Assembly (NCBI RefSeq): GCF_000227135.1
Contig: NC_018237.1
Span: 62,001-126,000 of the forward strand
Length of the DNA: 64,000 bases
Reading direction: 5' to 3'
Origin: Leishmania donovani
Taxonomy: Eukaryota; Euglenozoa; Kinetoplastea; Trypanosomatida; Trypanosomatidae
Part shown: positions 42,081 to 54,200 of the stretch, one piece after another
How positions within the stretch are numbered: position 1 is the stretch's first letter
Layout of the letters: each line of letters begins with the position of its first letter
Translations under genes and position numbers: made by a program
The notes under the pieces: model-generated
Database searches by the model: none
Told to the model about the DNA's origin: nothing
Seen by the model: the letters and a program-made list of their open reading frames with translations, nothing else

Positions 42081-42470
42081 ATGTCGCGCCCCAATTTTGA
42101 CGATCTTCTCCACAGCCCCCCGATTCCCTTCACCCTGAAGATCCTGGGCATTCTTGGCGCCTTCGGATGTGGCACCTATGTGCTCTTCCTCTTCATAATG
42201 CACCAGTACTACAGTATCCGCTCCTTCGCCGCGCTCCTCTACCTGCTCACGTTTTCGATCATCATCCCTTCAGCGGAGTCGGGTTTGTTGAACTACACGA
42301 TGCTGGCCGTCTTCGCCCGTTTCCTTGTCTCCCCGATCGGCCGCGCCTTCCTGTACGTGTTCATGGGCGGGGTGATCCTCGGCAATGGCATCGGTGGCTG
42401 GGTGGTGGGCGCGTACCTCTTCGTCGTCGCCATTCTCAACGTTATTGCCGGGTGCTTACTGTATGCCTAG
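42081..42470 (+). CDS. Small four-span membrane protein, possibly COPI-associated (TVP15-like)
   Basis: The product is 129 aa. The N-terminus is short and cytosolic (MSRPNFDDLLHSPP), then four hydrophobic segments follow: LKILGILGAFGCGTYVLFLF, AALLYLLTFSIIIPSAES, the YTMLAVFARFLVSPIGRAFL/GGVILG region, and VVGAYLFVVAILNVIAGCLL. The size, topology and the SPIGRAFLYVFMGGV type of loop recall the COPI-associated/Golgi TVP15 family, which has four spans and works in Golgi-ER vesicle membranes. This match is from memory and moderate; a generic small membrane protein is the alternative. There is no signal peptide. Confidence 0.8.
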   Translation: MSRPNFDDLLHSPPIPFTLKILGILGAFGCGTYVLFLFIMHQYYSIRSFAALLYLLTFSIIIPSAESGLLNYTMLAVFARFLVSPIGRAFLYVFMGGVILGNGIGGWVVGAYLFVVAILNVIAGCLLYA

Positions 42471-44286
42471 AAAGGGGCAGCTGTGTGTGGCCTGTCTGAG
42501 CGGCGGCAGCGGTGTTGAACGAGGAGCTTTCGGATTCAGTGTGAGGGTCCGCGGCGTCCGTATGAGGAGCGGAGGGGTCGTCATGGAAACACCGCGGTAG
42601 GGTCGTTCTAGCCATCCTGCCTTCCTGAATATGGTTTCCTGCGTGCGTCCCGGTACGTTGCTTTCTCTCTCTTTCTTTCCCTCTTCTTCCTTCTCGAGCG
42701 CCCGTCATGCGCCACACACACACACAGATGTCTTCGCTACGCCATGATCTCGCTCGAACAGTCGATTCGTTGTTTCACCGGGGCATCGCCCTTCATTCCT
42801 TCCTCCCTTCTTTCATCGCTTTCCATGTGTCTTTCGAGTTATGCGTTTTGTTTTTCTTCTGCATGTTTGCTCTTGCGCCGAGGAAGCGTATGATTACCGC
42901 GTTGTTTCCGTTACGTAGCGTTCCTCGTGCGGAGAATCGCGAAGTTGCCCCCTCCCTCTCTCCCTCCCTCCCTCCCCCTCTCTCCAACAGCGTCCATGCC
43001 GTCCCAGTGAACTGTAGTAGTTTGTGCGCGCGCCTGTGGATGTGCATGCGGTGTGTGTATGTGCGTGGGTGTGCGAGAGAGAGAGCATGAACGCGCTGAA
43101 TGTGTCTCCGTTATTATTATTTTTTTTTTGTAGGAGTCGATGTGGTGCCTGTAGAACGTTGAGAGTGGCGGGGGGAGGGAGGAGGTTGAGGCGGCTCTGC
43201 CGAACTCCTGGTGGCTATTGTGAACTCCATCGGCCCCCTCTTCCGTTTACTCGATGCCGTTGCGGCGCCGCCGCTGCAGGAGCTCTTTTCCAGACTTCGC
43301 TGGCACCCTTGTCTCCGATTGCATGCGTATGTACATATATAGGTCTGCGCGCGGTTACTCGCACTCGCTCCCCCGCCACCCCACCCCATTGCCTTTCATT
43401 TCCCTTCTTCCATGTGTCTCTCTTCTATTCGAATCAGCAGCAGAAACACACACGCACACAAGCAAAACGAGCCAACGGGGGTGGCGGCGGAACGCAACAC
43501 AACGACAGGAAGCGAGGTACGCTGTGTGCCCGCTCTGCAATGCCCACGACGCCCACGGTGAAATGCGCACGAGCAGCAGCAACGACCGTAGCGGGGATGG
43601 CCCTTTTGCCCCATGTATGCATGTGTGCTGATGTGTGGGGCCGGTTGTTGTGTATATGTGTATGTTGATCTTCATTGTTTCACCGGCATGTCCTTCTCAC
43701 TCGCGTTGTTCTCCACCGAGTCACTCACTTGGGCACCCGCGCCGCTTGCCCTCACGACCATACCCACACACCCACATGCCTGCCCCCTTATCCCAGCCAA
43801 GCATACATCTGCCCATGGTTCCTCGCGTGCCGTAGACTCGCGGTGACACAAACGGAGCACCCCCTCTGCCTCTCTCTCCTCACGCCCCACCACCTCGGCG
43901 GCTTCTCTTCTTCCTTAACCCCCTTCCCCCACCCCACCTCTCGCTCTCCTTCTGCAAAGACCGCGAAGACGTGTGAAGCTCTGCCCCTGTGCGTGCGCGG
44001 CTGTGCGTGCCGCTATCCATTCTGCACGACTCCCGTCACGTAGCGCGTGCGTCCGATATTTGTTTTCATCGCGGTTCATCTCCGTAAACCCCAGCTAACG
44101 GGACGTTCCCCCCCCTTACCCGCAAATCGACATAAGCAGCGCCTGTGCGTGTGCGTGGGCGTCTGTGTCTGTGTGCACTGACGATAACTACTCTCACACG
44201 GACGCATACACGAGTCGGCAAGGTGCGTGCACCATCGACCTTCGCGTCAAGGGCACAAGCGACAACGGCTGTTGAGTTGTGGTAGA
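42471..44286. other. Intergenic upstream of the RNA exonuclease
   Basis: No gene recognised. CT-rich blocks at 42660-42695 and 42950-42990, T-run at 43120-43129, CA segments near 43445-43460. No clear acceptor close to the ATG at 44287. Confidence 0.6.
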
Positions 44287-47217
44287 ATGCCTTCTTCTTC
44301 CGTTCAAGACACGTTCGCCTCAGCGCTCGACGGCGAGGGGGCACACGTGGCGCGTCGTGCACGCTCCTCATCCTCCACGTCTTCCTCTGCGAGAAGCCGC
44401 AGTAGCAAACGTGCCAGGAACAGCGGCATGCGCCGTGCGTCGTCTCCGCCGGCAACCCCCACCATCGCCGGCGCCACCTCATCAGCGCTCACAATAAACG
44501 TGAAGAAGAAGAGGAGACACAAGAAGGCACGGCAGGACGAGGATGCGGCGAGGGAGGCGGCGAGGCTGCCGCCGCAGTTACCGCAACTGTGCCAGCCCCA
44601 CCTGCTGCACGGCGCCCCTGCCGCGCCAAGTCTTCTGCAGCAGCGATTCTCTGAGGTGGAACTGCAGTTCCAGCTCGAGCAAGACCGCGCTCAGCGCTCT
44701 GCGCTTGCCCCACGCGACATCGCCAACCTCATTCTCTGGAGCGTGCCGGCGCCAGTCCCGATCATCGAGTCGCCGCGCATTTTCTTTATTAAAAACAAGT
44801 CGAAGGTGCGCAACACCGTTGTCATTTATGTGAATGGCTGGTCGTATGATGAGATGCTCTGCACCGGCGTTGGCCTTCCGCGAGCGCGCGGTGAGGTAGA
44901 GCGCGGGGGCGCTCCTCGAGAGCAAGCCGCGCCGTCGCACTCGACGGACGCGATGGGCAACGCCACCGGTCACGCTGCGGCGAGCGCCGCGCCGGCAGCG
45001 AACGCGGCGGGCGATGGCCCGGCGGCGCACTGGAACACGGCGCTTTGCAGCGCCATGTTGGGCCCGGTGCGAGAGGGCCGCTGCTGGGCGCGTCCAGGTC
45101 GTGGAACGGGCGGTGCTGGCGGTGTGCAGTACTGCCCTCTCTCGATCCCGAGCACCCGCAACGAGCTGGAAAAGGACCTGTGGTGGCGCAACGACGCGCC
45201 GCGCCGACCGGGGCCCTCTTCGGCCGCCTCGTCCTCAGCGTTGAATCGCTGGCGCCCAAACCGCAGCTGCGGGGGTGAGGACGGGGACAGGGGCGTGGCG
45301 GATCTCCACCTCACGAGTCCTGCCGTCAAGGGTGCCCGTGGCGTCGGCAGCATGTTCCAGCAGGCAATGCAGGTACACGCAACGGGCTCGGGTGCCGGCG
45401 ACGGCGCAGCCTCCGCGGAGAGATCGCCAAAGGCCGCGTCGGCACCGGCAGCGGACTCGCCCATCATCGCATCGGACGCCTTCCAGCAGCATCAGCACCT
45501 CTGGCAGAATCGGACCCTTCTTCAGCGGTACGCCTTGCACCTCCCGGAGCACACGGTCGAGATGCAGGAGTTGGGCTTCACTGTTTCGCCTCCGCAAGAG
45601 TCGACGGCCGCCGTGCGCGCAGATGGCGGCAGCGCGGAGGAAGACGACAAGGAAACGGCTCTGCCGAAGGGAAACGAGGAGAGAGGGGAGCAGGATGTCT
45701 GGGTGAGCTTCGCAGCGCCTTCCACGACGGCAACGGCAGACGGCACCGCATCGGCAACGCCATCGGTGAAGGTTGTCGCGCTTGACTGCGAGATGGTGGA
45801 GGTCGAGGGCGGTGAGAGTGCGCTAGCTCGAGCGACGCTGATCGATGTGCTGACCGGCAACGTTGTGCTGGACCTGCTCGTCAAGCCACGTCAACGCATT
45901 ACAGACTACCGGACTCGCTTCAGCGGCATTGACGCGGCGACGCTCGCGCCCGTGTCTACCACCCTCGCGGACTGTCAGCACGCACTACAGCGCATTGTCG
46001 ACTCACAGACCTTCGTGGTCGGTCACAGCCTTGAGAACGACTTCAAGGCATGCAAATGCATCCCTAACTGCTACGTGCTCGACACAACGTGGTTGTTCCC
46101 GCATCCGGCGGGACTGCCCTACAAGAACGCCTTACGCTTTCTCGCCCAGCGTTACCTTCAGCGGCGCATACAGCACGGCTCGCACGACAGTGCCATTGAT
46201 GCCTTGGTAAGCGCTGAGTTGACGCAGCTGAAGCTCATCAACGGCCCGTCTTTCGGCATGCGAGCGCGGGTGAGCGTCTTGGGCCTCATCACCGAAGCGG
46301 CTGGCAGCGCCGCCGATGGTGTGCGCGCGGGGGAGGGGCCGGAAAAGACGACAGAGGCGGGATTCGATGTTCAGCTTCATCTATTCGACGATGCCGTGAC
46401 GCTGGCCTCCCTCCTCCCCGCCCCGCAGAAGTACGACGCCGCCTCTGCGACTCAGGCCGGGGCGAGCGGTGGCACGGTGTCAGGTGCGCCTCGATCGTCC
46501 TCAGCAAGCTCAGCTCGTATTGATGCCGTCCCCGTGCGCCATGACGAGGACGGGATGCGCAAAGCCGTCCGTGCGCTGCAGCGCCGCGCGAGTCAGCAGG
46601 CCCGTGAAGCCGCAGTCGCTGCCAACGACACGGATGGCGAGACGGCCACGACACAGAGGCCGAACTTCTCTCTGTTCTGGGTTCAGCTGGCCCAGGCGAA
46701 GGTGGATGTCGTTCTGCCGCCCGCACAGCCACCCACGGCCTCTGCTGCGGTGGCAGCGGAAGAGGAGAGCGAGACCGCCGAGAGAGCGGCGTACGCTGGG
46801 CACGGCGGCAGCCGTGGCACGGGCTCTGCGCACACGGTAGCGCAGTTCCGCAGGGTGCATGACACGAACCGACGTGTGCTGCGCATCATCGAAGCCTGCC
46901 CGGATGAGACACTCATCGTCGTGCTGACGGGCCGCTGCGATGGGGAGGCCGGAGGAAACCACTTCTCGCGAGCGCAGGGCACATGCTTTGCATTCGTGAA
47001 GGACAGCAGTGCACCTGGTCCGCGCCCGGAGGAGCTGACCAAGCTGACCGACGGGAGCAGCGTGAGCGCACTGCCGCGCATGTCAGCAGCGGGCACTGCC
47101 GTGGATAACATACCGCTGCAGAATACGAGCGCGCTGGCGACGGCTGCGGTGCCGCATTCTCTTGATAGGGAGGCTGCCATGGTGGTGCACACACCTCTCG
47201 CCTGCCAGCAGCAGTAA
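44287..47217 (+). CDS. DEDDh RNA exonuclease (REX1/REXO1-like)
   Basis: The product is 976 aa; the frame extends upstream only to a GTG, so ATG 44287 is used. The exonuclease domain occupies about residues 494-660. The five catalytic residues are in place: Asp500 and Glu502 in ALDCEMVEV (Exo I), Asp585 in GHSLENDF (Exo II), His633 and Asp638 in HDSAIDA (Exo III). RFSGIDAATLAPVSTTL between them is typical of the REX1/REX4/REXO1 group, which trims 3' ends of 5S, 5.8S or tRNA precursors, usually in the nucleus. The N-terminal ~110 residues are Ser/Arg/Lys-rich (VKKKRRHKKARQD), a likely nuclear signal. A conserved-looking block lies at about 150-205 (IFFIKNKSKVRNTVVIYVNG). The C-terminal ~300 residues are mostly disordered. 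It is much longer than yeast REX4 (~290 aa). The true substrate is unknown. Confidence 0.9.
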   Translation: MPSSSVQDTFASALDGEGAHVARRARSSSSTSSSARSRSSKRARNSGMRRASSPPATPTIAGATSSALTINVKKKRRHKKARQDEDAAREAARLPPQLPQLCQPHLLHGAPAAPSLLQQRFSEVELQFQLEQDRAQRSALAPRDIANLILWSVPAPVPIIESPRIFFIKNKSKVRNTVVIYVNGWSYDEMLCTGVGLPRARGEVERGGAPREQAAPSHSTDAMGNATGHAAASAAPAANAAGDGPAAHWNTALCSAMLGPVREGRCWARPGRGTGGAGGVQYCPLSIPSTRNELEKDLWWRNDAPRRPGPSSAASSSALNRWRPNRSCGGEDGDRGVADLHLTSPAVKGARGVGSMFQQAMQVHATGSGAGDGAASAERSPKAASAPAADSPIIASDAFQQHQHLWQNRTLLQRYALHLPEHTVEMQELGFTVSPPQESTAAVRADGGSAEEDDKETALPKGNEERGEQDVWVSFAAPSTTATADGTASATPSVKVVALDCEMVEVEGGESALARATLIDVLTGNVVLDLLVKPRQRITDYRTRFSGIDAATLAPVSTTLADCQHALQRIVDSQTFVVGHSLENDFKACKCIPNCYVLDTTWLFPHPAGLPYKNALRFLAQRYLQRRIQHGSHDSAIDALVSAELTQLKLINGPSFGMRARVSVLGLITEAAGSAADGVRAGEGPEKTTEAGFDVQLHLFDDAVTLASLLPAPQKYDAASATQAGASGGTVSGAPRSSSASSARIDAVPVRHDEDGMRKAVRALQRRASQQAREAAVAANDTDGETATTQRPNFSLFWVQLAQAKVDVVLPPAQPPTASAAVAAEEESETAERAAYAGHGGSRGTGSAHTVAQFRRVHDTNRRVLRIIEACPDETLIVVLTGRCDGEAGGNHFSRAQGTCFAFVKDSSAPGPRPEELTKLTDGSSVSALPRMSAAGTAVDNIPLQNTSALATAAVPHSLDREAAMVVHTPLACQQQ

Positions 47218-48207
47218 GCCGCCGCCTTCTGAGGAAGACCAGCGTTTCGTGCGCGTGTGCGTGTGAGGGGGCATCCGAAGCGCTCTGTGGAGCGTATCCC
47301 CCTGCCTCGCTCCCCCCGTGTCCGCCACCCTCTCTTTTTGTTTTCTACCTCGTGAGGCGTGCGACGGCTTATCTTCTCCCTCAGCGAGGTGGTGAGGGCG
47401 CACGTCTGCACACGAGAACATACTCATAAAACAGCGGCAACACAGAGTCGGTGGTGGCGGTGCAAGCGTGACGCGGCGCCTCATCTGCCGCGTTGGAGAC
47501 AGGGGAGAGGGTCTCGCCCACTCCCACCCCCAACCCCCTTGCATTCATGCCCTTCCGTGAATGCTGGTTGCGCTGCTGCTCCTCGCGTTCTCGATCACGG
47601 CGTGCATGTCACGGAGGCCGGCGACGGACGCATATGTTTGAGTATGTGTTGTCATGTCTCCCCTCCCCTTACCCTCGCTATCCGTTTCGGACCACCACCA
47701 CTATCAGCCGAGCCTTCGCTTCATGTCCTCCTTCCTTGTTCATCATCTTCTCTATCCGCTATCCCGCTCTGCCTCTCCCCCTTCCCGACGGTGTGCGCTA
47801 CCGCCGCCGCCCTCTCTCCAGAGACGTATGCAGAGGTAGTATACGGCCAGGCAAGCACACTTGCACGGAAGCGGAAAAGGTAGCGCGCATCTGCACGCTC
47901 ACAGACAAGACCAGGCGAGGCGAAAAACAAGTGTCGCGACGACACCCCCCCCCTCCCTCCCCGCCCCCGCACAGCTTTTGGAGCTCGTCACACGCACACA
48001 CACGCACCCGCACCTCATCACACTCTCGGCACGTCTGTGTACATATTTTTTTTTGTTCTTCTCTCTCGTTGTCGTTTTGTTTCGCGCCGTTTCCGTTCTC
48101 CCGCAGACGTGCGTCGGCTGACGGGTTTGCCCTTGCCTCGCCCCCGTGTCCCCCCCCCCTCTCCACGGCACTTCTTCCCTATCCTGATCAACGACGGGCT
48201 GTGTGCC
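47218..48207. other. Intergenic upstream of the giant protein
   Basis: No gene recognised. CT-rich from about 47650 to 47820, with a strong T/C tract at 48043-48102 feeding the next acceptor. Confidence 0.65.
48043..48106 (+). promoter_or_regulatory. Candidate trans-splice acceptor for the giant receiver-like protein
   Basis: Tract of T and C ending in TCCCGCAG (AG 48105-48106). No ATG lies between it and 48208, which fixes the start there; the frame's upstream GTG at 48037 is excluded. Confidence 0.65.
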
Positions 48208-51200
48208 ATGCTGGGGAGTCGTCCACCGCGTGGGTGGGCTGCACCACCGGCCGCCACCATCGCTAACAGCAGCGATGGCGCCACGGCTAATATGGGCAAA
48301 GCATACGCTCCCTCGTCACGCGTGGAGAAGACCGCTGCAGGAAGCCCGTTGCCCCTGCCAGCGATCACTTCCTTGGGCAGCGGGGCGGCATCGAGGGGCG
48401 GCAAGGACTTGGCCGTTCACGGCAGCGATGGTGCTGTTGCCCGCGGCCCTGCTCCACCTTCCCCCACAAGCCCATCAGTTAGTGTTGGCCTTCAAGCGGC
48501 GAAGGCTGCAGTGAGCGGAGGCGCCTCCTCATCGTCAGCAGCCACATCGACGCTGCCTTTGCCACGCAGCGATGAGGAGGTGACGCAGTACGTGCTGTAC
48601 GATGGGCTGCCGCAGATCGGTCCCGCCTCCCGCCGTGCTCAGAAGCGGCAGAGCGAGGCGTATTACCAGTTCCAGCACCGCATTCACGAGCGCACCGAGT
48701 CCGCACACGCGTTGGTGCTCTCCGCGAACCCGCTGTCGCTCTCCGTGATGGCCTCTCAGCTGCGCATGTACCGCTGGCGCGTGACGCAGGCGCAGACGCT
48801 CACGGAGGCCACCGCCATCTTGCAGGACTATGTGATCGACACGGCAAGGCACGGCTACCGCGTGCGCCGTCGTGCGCCGCCGCCATCCGGGCAGAGCCGC
48901 TACGCGCACGGGCGCGGGCGTGCTGCGCTGAAGCGGAGGGCACAGGCGGAGCTGGAGAGGTTGTCTGGCGTCAAGCCCACAGCAGAAAACAGCGCTGGTG
49001 TGTCCATAGATGGAGCGCGCGTGGGCAGGGGGGTTAGTGCTGCCCCGCGACACCCCAAGGACAGAGGTGCCTCCGACAGCCGTGCAGCAGAAGTAGCGGG
49101 GGAGGAAGAGGAGGAGGAGCTGGATGAGGCGGCCGTCGAGGATGACGCTGAGAGTGCGCTGCCGTCGCCGCCGCCCGACACGCTGCCGCGTTTGGTTCTC
49201 GTCGACACCTTCACCCATGAGGACCTTGGCGATATTGCCCGCCACGTGCGCTTCGTTGACCAGGAGCACGGGCTGGAGATGCTGCTCGTGCTGCTGCTTC
49301 CCAATGAAGCCGGAACGATGACTGCGTCGATGCAGGGCGCCGGCTGCGTCATAACGCCGACGCATCAAATGACGATGGAGGATGCCTACGCGGTCGGCTA
49401 CGACCTTGTGCTGGCGCACAACATGGACCATCTGCTTGTTGACTTCTTCACGAACGAGTTTGTGTCATCGGTGGGACGGTGGCGCAACGACGTACGCTCG
49501 AAGGCGGCGGTGGGCAACTACATGAGCCTGCGCAGCGTGCTGCTCGGCGGGCTGGACACGGCCGCCCTTCAGCGCCTCATCTGGGATGACCGGATCGACG
49601 ACACCGGGGTGCTGGAGCTGCTAGGAGCGCAGTCGCTCTCCACGCAGGGCGGAGCCCAACGGTACGGCGCGGCTACTCGGCATCTGCTGCAGCAGCAGGG
49701 AACCGCCGCTGAGGTCGAGGCTCCGGCCAAGCGTCACGGCAGCGGAGCCAGTCACTCCAGCCGCGGCGGCTCTGGCGAGTCCGACGCCGACCTCGCGCAG
49801 AGTGTCAATGAGTCGATTCTGGTCACGGGCGTGCCGCGGCTGCGCAAACGCCCAACGAGCGTGGCGCACTTCGGCGTTCGCTTGCCGGCACAGCAATGCG
49901 CAACGCATGAGCCCCTTTCGAGCTTCTCCACGAAAAGAGACGTCTTTTCGAGCGTGATGGCGCAGCCGACGGGTGCACGGCAGTTACACCGTCGTCGTCA
50001 CTGTCAGGTCAGCGGCGCCGAGGACTTGGAGTGTGACGCAGACAGCAATGAGGACGCGCTAAAACACCAGCAGCGTCTCCTGCAAGGGGCACTAGAAACG
50101 GAACTGGGACGCTTGCTTGCCGAGAACGAAGGCAAGCAGGCCTACATCGACGCCATGCAAGCGGAGGTGGAGCGGCTGCAGCGCACTGTGGCCGTCCTCC
50201 GACGGCACCAGCGCGGAGCCCCTAGCGCGAGCGGCGACGGCTCCAACGCGAACCAGATATCAGAGCTTTCCGAAAGCGGCTCGATGATTCACCTTAGCAA
50301 GCAGCAGCAGATCTTCATCCTCAAGGAGCGGCTGGAGGCGGCGAACGGCCGGATTGTGGCCCTGCTGAGAGGTGGGCGGCCCAGCGGCGGCCCCCCGTCT
50401 CCCCGTCGGCGTGGCGGGGGCCGGGGTGGCGGCTTGAGCCGGCGCTCCCGCGGTAGCAGCGCGTCGGGAGGCCCAAGGAGTCCGACTCAGACGCCGAGCC
50501 CGACTGCATATTCCGCGTTTCTCACGAAGGTCACTGTACAGGAGGCGGAGCAAATGGCGGCGCTGGACTCTGATGCCAACGTCTCGCTCGATCAGCTGCA
50601 GCTTCACCGTCAGGAGGTGATCGCCGCCGCCAACGATACCGCCGGCCAAGCGGCCGCGGGCCAGAAGCAGCGCAGAGAGCGCGAGGCGGTGAACCAGGTA
50701 ATTCACTCTCTCCAACTTGAGCTTCAGCAGCTGCAGGGGCGCCTGGACGACACCCGCCCCGGTAGCAGCCGGGCGGAGGCGGAGGGCTGTGAGGGTTTGC
50801 AGGCGCGCATGGCGAGCCGCTTGCAGTCTGCGCTGGAAGTGATGGAGGCGCAGAAGGTGCGCATCCGGCATCTGGAGGAGCTGCGGCAGATGGATCAGCT
50901 GCTGCACACCACTTTCAGCCGAGAAGGTTTGAAGGGCCGGAAGAAGGGTGCCGGGCGCAGCACCAGGTCTACCTCTGGCGTGTCCGGCGGCTCAGACGAG
51001 GCGGACCACGAACACGGAAGCAGCAGCTTCAGTGCAGACGAGGAAGGCGACGCTTTCGCAAGCGCGCGCGGCACCGCTTCGGGTCGCAGGGCGCGGCAGG
51101 CGCGCACCAAGGGCAAGAAGGCAGCCAAGTCCCGCTTCGGGGTAGAACTCGTGCCGGCCGGCAAGAAGGGGGCGACTGGTGGTGGTGGTGGTGGTGTGGC

Positions 51201-54200
51201 GCCGTCGAAGGACGCGACCAAGGGAGGCCTCGATGCGGCTGAAGACGCCGACAGTGACAGCACCCAGAAGATGGATATGGAGGAGGTCGCAGCGCGACGC
51301 ACCGAGGCCGCCGTGCACGACGCCGTGACCTCTCTCCAGCGCACGCACCGACGGCAGCTCGCTGCTCTCGTCCAGACATGCAAGATGCAACTTGCCCGGG
51401 TGGCGCTGAAACTGCAGAAGCCCTCCACCAGTGCATACACAGCGCTGCTGCAGGAGGAGCTCTCCTGTGCCCAGCGTGAGCAGCGCGCTGCGTGGATGCG
51501 TCTGCAATTCACGCTGAGAAACCTGGGCCCAGACCAGTACGACGCAACGCTCGCGGAGCGAGCCTCATCCTCGGCGGCAGCGACGCCGCCTCTCATCTCT
51601 CTGCGCGTCACGCCGACGCCAGAACCCGATGCGACGGACAGCGGTGCGGCTCTCGGTGCTAGCGATGATACGAATATGGTCCCGCTCGGTGCGGTGACGG
51701 ACCCCAACGTGCGATCCACGGCTGCGAACATCGCGCGGGAGTACGCGGCGTACGGTTTGCGCATCGCGTACGTGTCCAGCGAGCTCCAACGTGTGGAACA
51801 GAGCATGATGGACTCGCCAAGGCACCTGCCAGAGTTCGCGCCCGCAGCAACGCCTGCCGTTGCGGACACCCCACCGGAGCAGCAGCTGTTCTCCGTTTAC
51901 CAGGCAGCCAAGGCTCGCGTGCAGGAAACGGTCGACACCTGCGGGCCAATTCAAGAGTACCTCGAGGCCGTGCAGGCGGAGCTGGCCATTGAGCAGCAGT
52001 TCCGCCCCTGGTGTGACGTGAATAGCGCGCAGCTTTTCAGTGCAGCGAACACGGCGCTCGTGCCGTCCACGCTGTGCATTGGCGCATCCATGTCCGGCTC
52101 GGCCGCCGCTTACGACCACACCCTACATAACCCGCACTCCTCAACGGTGTCCGCGACCACCGACCAGCTGGTGCTGCTGGCGGACGTGGATGCGAGCATG
52201 CGTGACGTCGCGGACGTGTATGCCACGATGTTGCGCGCACTGACGCCGAAGGGCAGCGGAGCTGCTATGAGCATATCCACCACCAGCAGTGGAAGCATCA
52301 GCCGCCACCACGCCTCACCCCCGGCCCGCGCCAGCAAGAAGCGCGACTCCAAGAAAGGTAGGCAGTCCGCAGTCTCACCGACGCAGCCAAAACCGGCAGC
52401 GTCGCAGCGCCGATTCGTGGCCAAGGCAGCCGACAAGAGGTCCAGCGGCTCCCCGGATGAGTCGGAATCGCTTCTGCCTCTTCGCGGCTCGGCTGGGTTC
52501 ACTGTTGAGGAAGCTCTGGACGCGCTGCCGATCCAGCCAGATGACGTGGCCAGCTATCAGGGTCAGCTAGGGAGCATCTACATCTCCGAAGGAGTGCACA
52601 GTGCCGCGCAACAGCGGCTGTACGAGTTCATCCTTCGCGCCTACCAGCAACACTACATTCATCCGGTGCACATGGCGGCGGTGGAGTCCGCTCTGAGTTT
52701 GCCGTTGCCGGGCCACCGCGGCAGCGCCAGCGGAATCTCGAATGACGTCTCGAGGGAGTCGTCTGTCTCGGCGAGCGAGGCGCTGGTGGATCTAATGTCG
52801 GCTCAGGCGGGTGCCGCGCACGCGCAGCATCGCGAGGTAATGGCGCTGCTGGAGCTCATTGCCCCTACGATGACGCAAGCGCTACGCACGCTCACGAAGG
52901 GGCTGCAACGAGTGCAACACTTGCTGGATCGCGAGGATGACGGTGCGGCCTTCGCTGAGGCCTGCAGCGGAACCGGTCCGCCGTGCACCTCGCCGGTGTT
53001 CTTAACCGCCGTGGATGCAGCAGTTCTTGGGTGCGTCGTCGATGAGCTGCGGTGGCGGGAGTGGCGGCACTCTCTGCTTCCAAGCAAGAAGGACGGTACG
53101 GAATCCTCTGACCCCGCGCCACTTCCGACTGCGGGCGCAGCACCTAGCGAGCTGCTTACAGCGCTGATCCTGGCGCGCCGCGGCAGGAGTGGTGGTGGCC
53201 GCAGCGCTACCCCTACCACGGACGGTGGTGCTGACCTTGAGGATGCCCGGACCATTGGGCACTACGCGGCCTTCTGCGCTGCGCGAGAGCGAGCCGCTCG
53301 CAACGCTCACTCAAGCCAGGGTTCACCTGTGCCCGGGCCCGCTGAGTCGCCGTCGTCTGAGGCAGAGGACCTGTTTCACCTGACGGACGCCCCGCCGATG
53401 CTGTTGGTGCCGAGCGACGCGAGCGGCATCAGCGCCTTGGCTGCGACTGGAGGCGACAACGCCGATGTGGGCCTCACGGTTGCCCACGAGCTGGCGGCAC
53501 TTTTTAGCAAGCGTCGACGGCAGGATGCCCATGGTGACGACGACAAGGCCGCAGCCCTGCTCGAGGAGATCTACCTCGACGATGGTGAATACGGCGGAGC
53601 GGGCGTGCTTGGCGGAGACTCGAACACGGAGGCGATGCGCAGTATCCGGCGAGAGCTGGAGTACCTGCAGGCGGCGAAGCAGCAGCGCATGTGGGAACTC
53701 ATGATGCGGTTCGAGTTGCACAAGGAGCGCTGCGCTGGCAAAACGGACGGTAGCGGCCGCCTGGAGCCCAAGTTTGGCACTGCCGGTGCGCGCGGTGCCG
53801 ATGACCGCGCCTCGTTGCCCTCCGTCGACCCCGACCGTCTCGGCTTCGAGGTAAAGTCTGGAAGCGCGGCCTGGTACGGGATGGAGGCTGCAAAGCGGGT
53901 GCACAACATTCTGCGCCGCCGCGCGCGTCCTGATCAGATCATCGTCGGTGGCGGCCCGCACGGCGGCAGCGTCGGCATTGAGCTCAGTCGCCGCACCGCG
54001 CAGCCGGGGTCAAGCACGGCAGGCAGCAGTAAGTCGGGCAATATCGGCGGTGCCGGGGCTGCCCCTGGCAGTGGTGTGTTGGGCCAGGAGGACGAGGACG
54101 AGGGCTACGCACACTCTTCTGCTGAAGAGGAAGCGTTGTTCACCCTTGGTCCTTATGCGTCGCATCAGCGGTCCGCTCGCAGCACTGGGCGGGCTACCCC

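Noticed and set aside
48037..48207. Upstream extension of the giant frame to a GTG
   Set aside because: Lies in the pyrimidine tract before the splice acceptor at 48105, so it would not be in the mature message.
50895..51869. 324-codon minus-strand frame within the giant gene
   Set aside because: Ser/Ala/Arg-rich antisense shadow without domain or acceptor signal.
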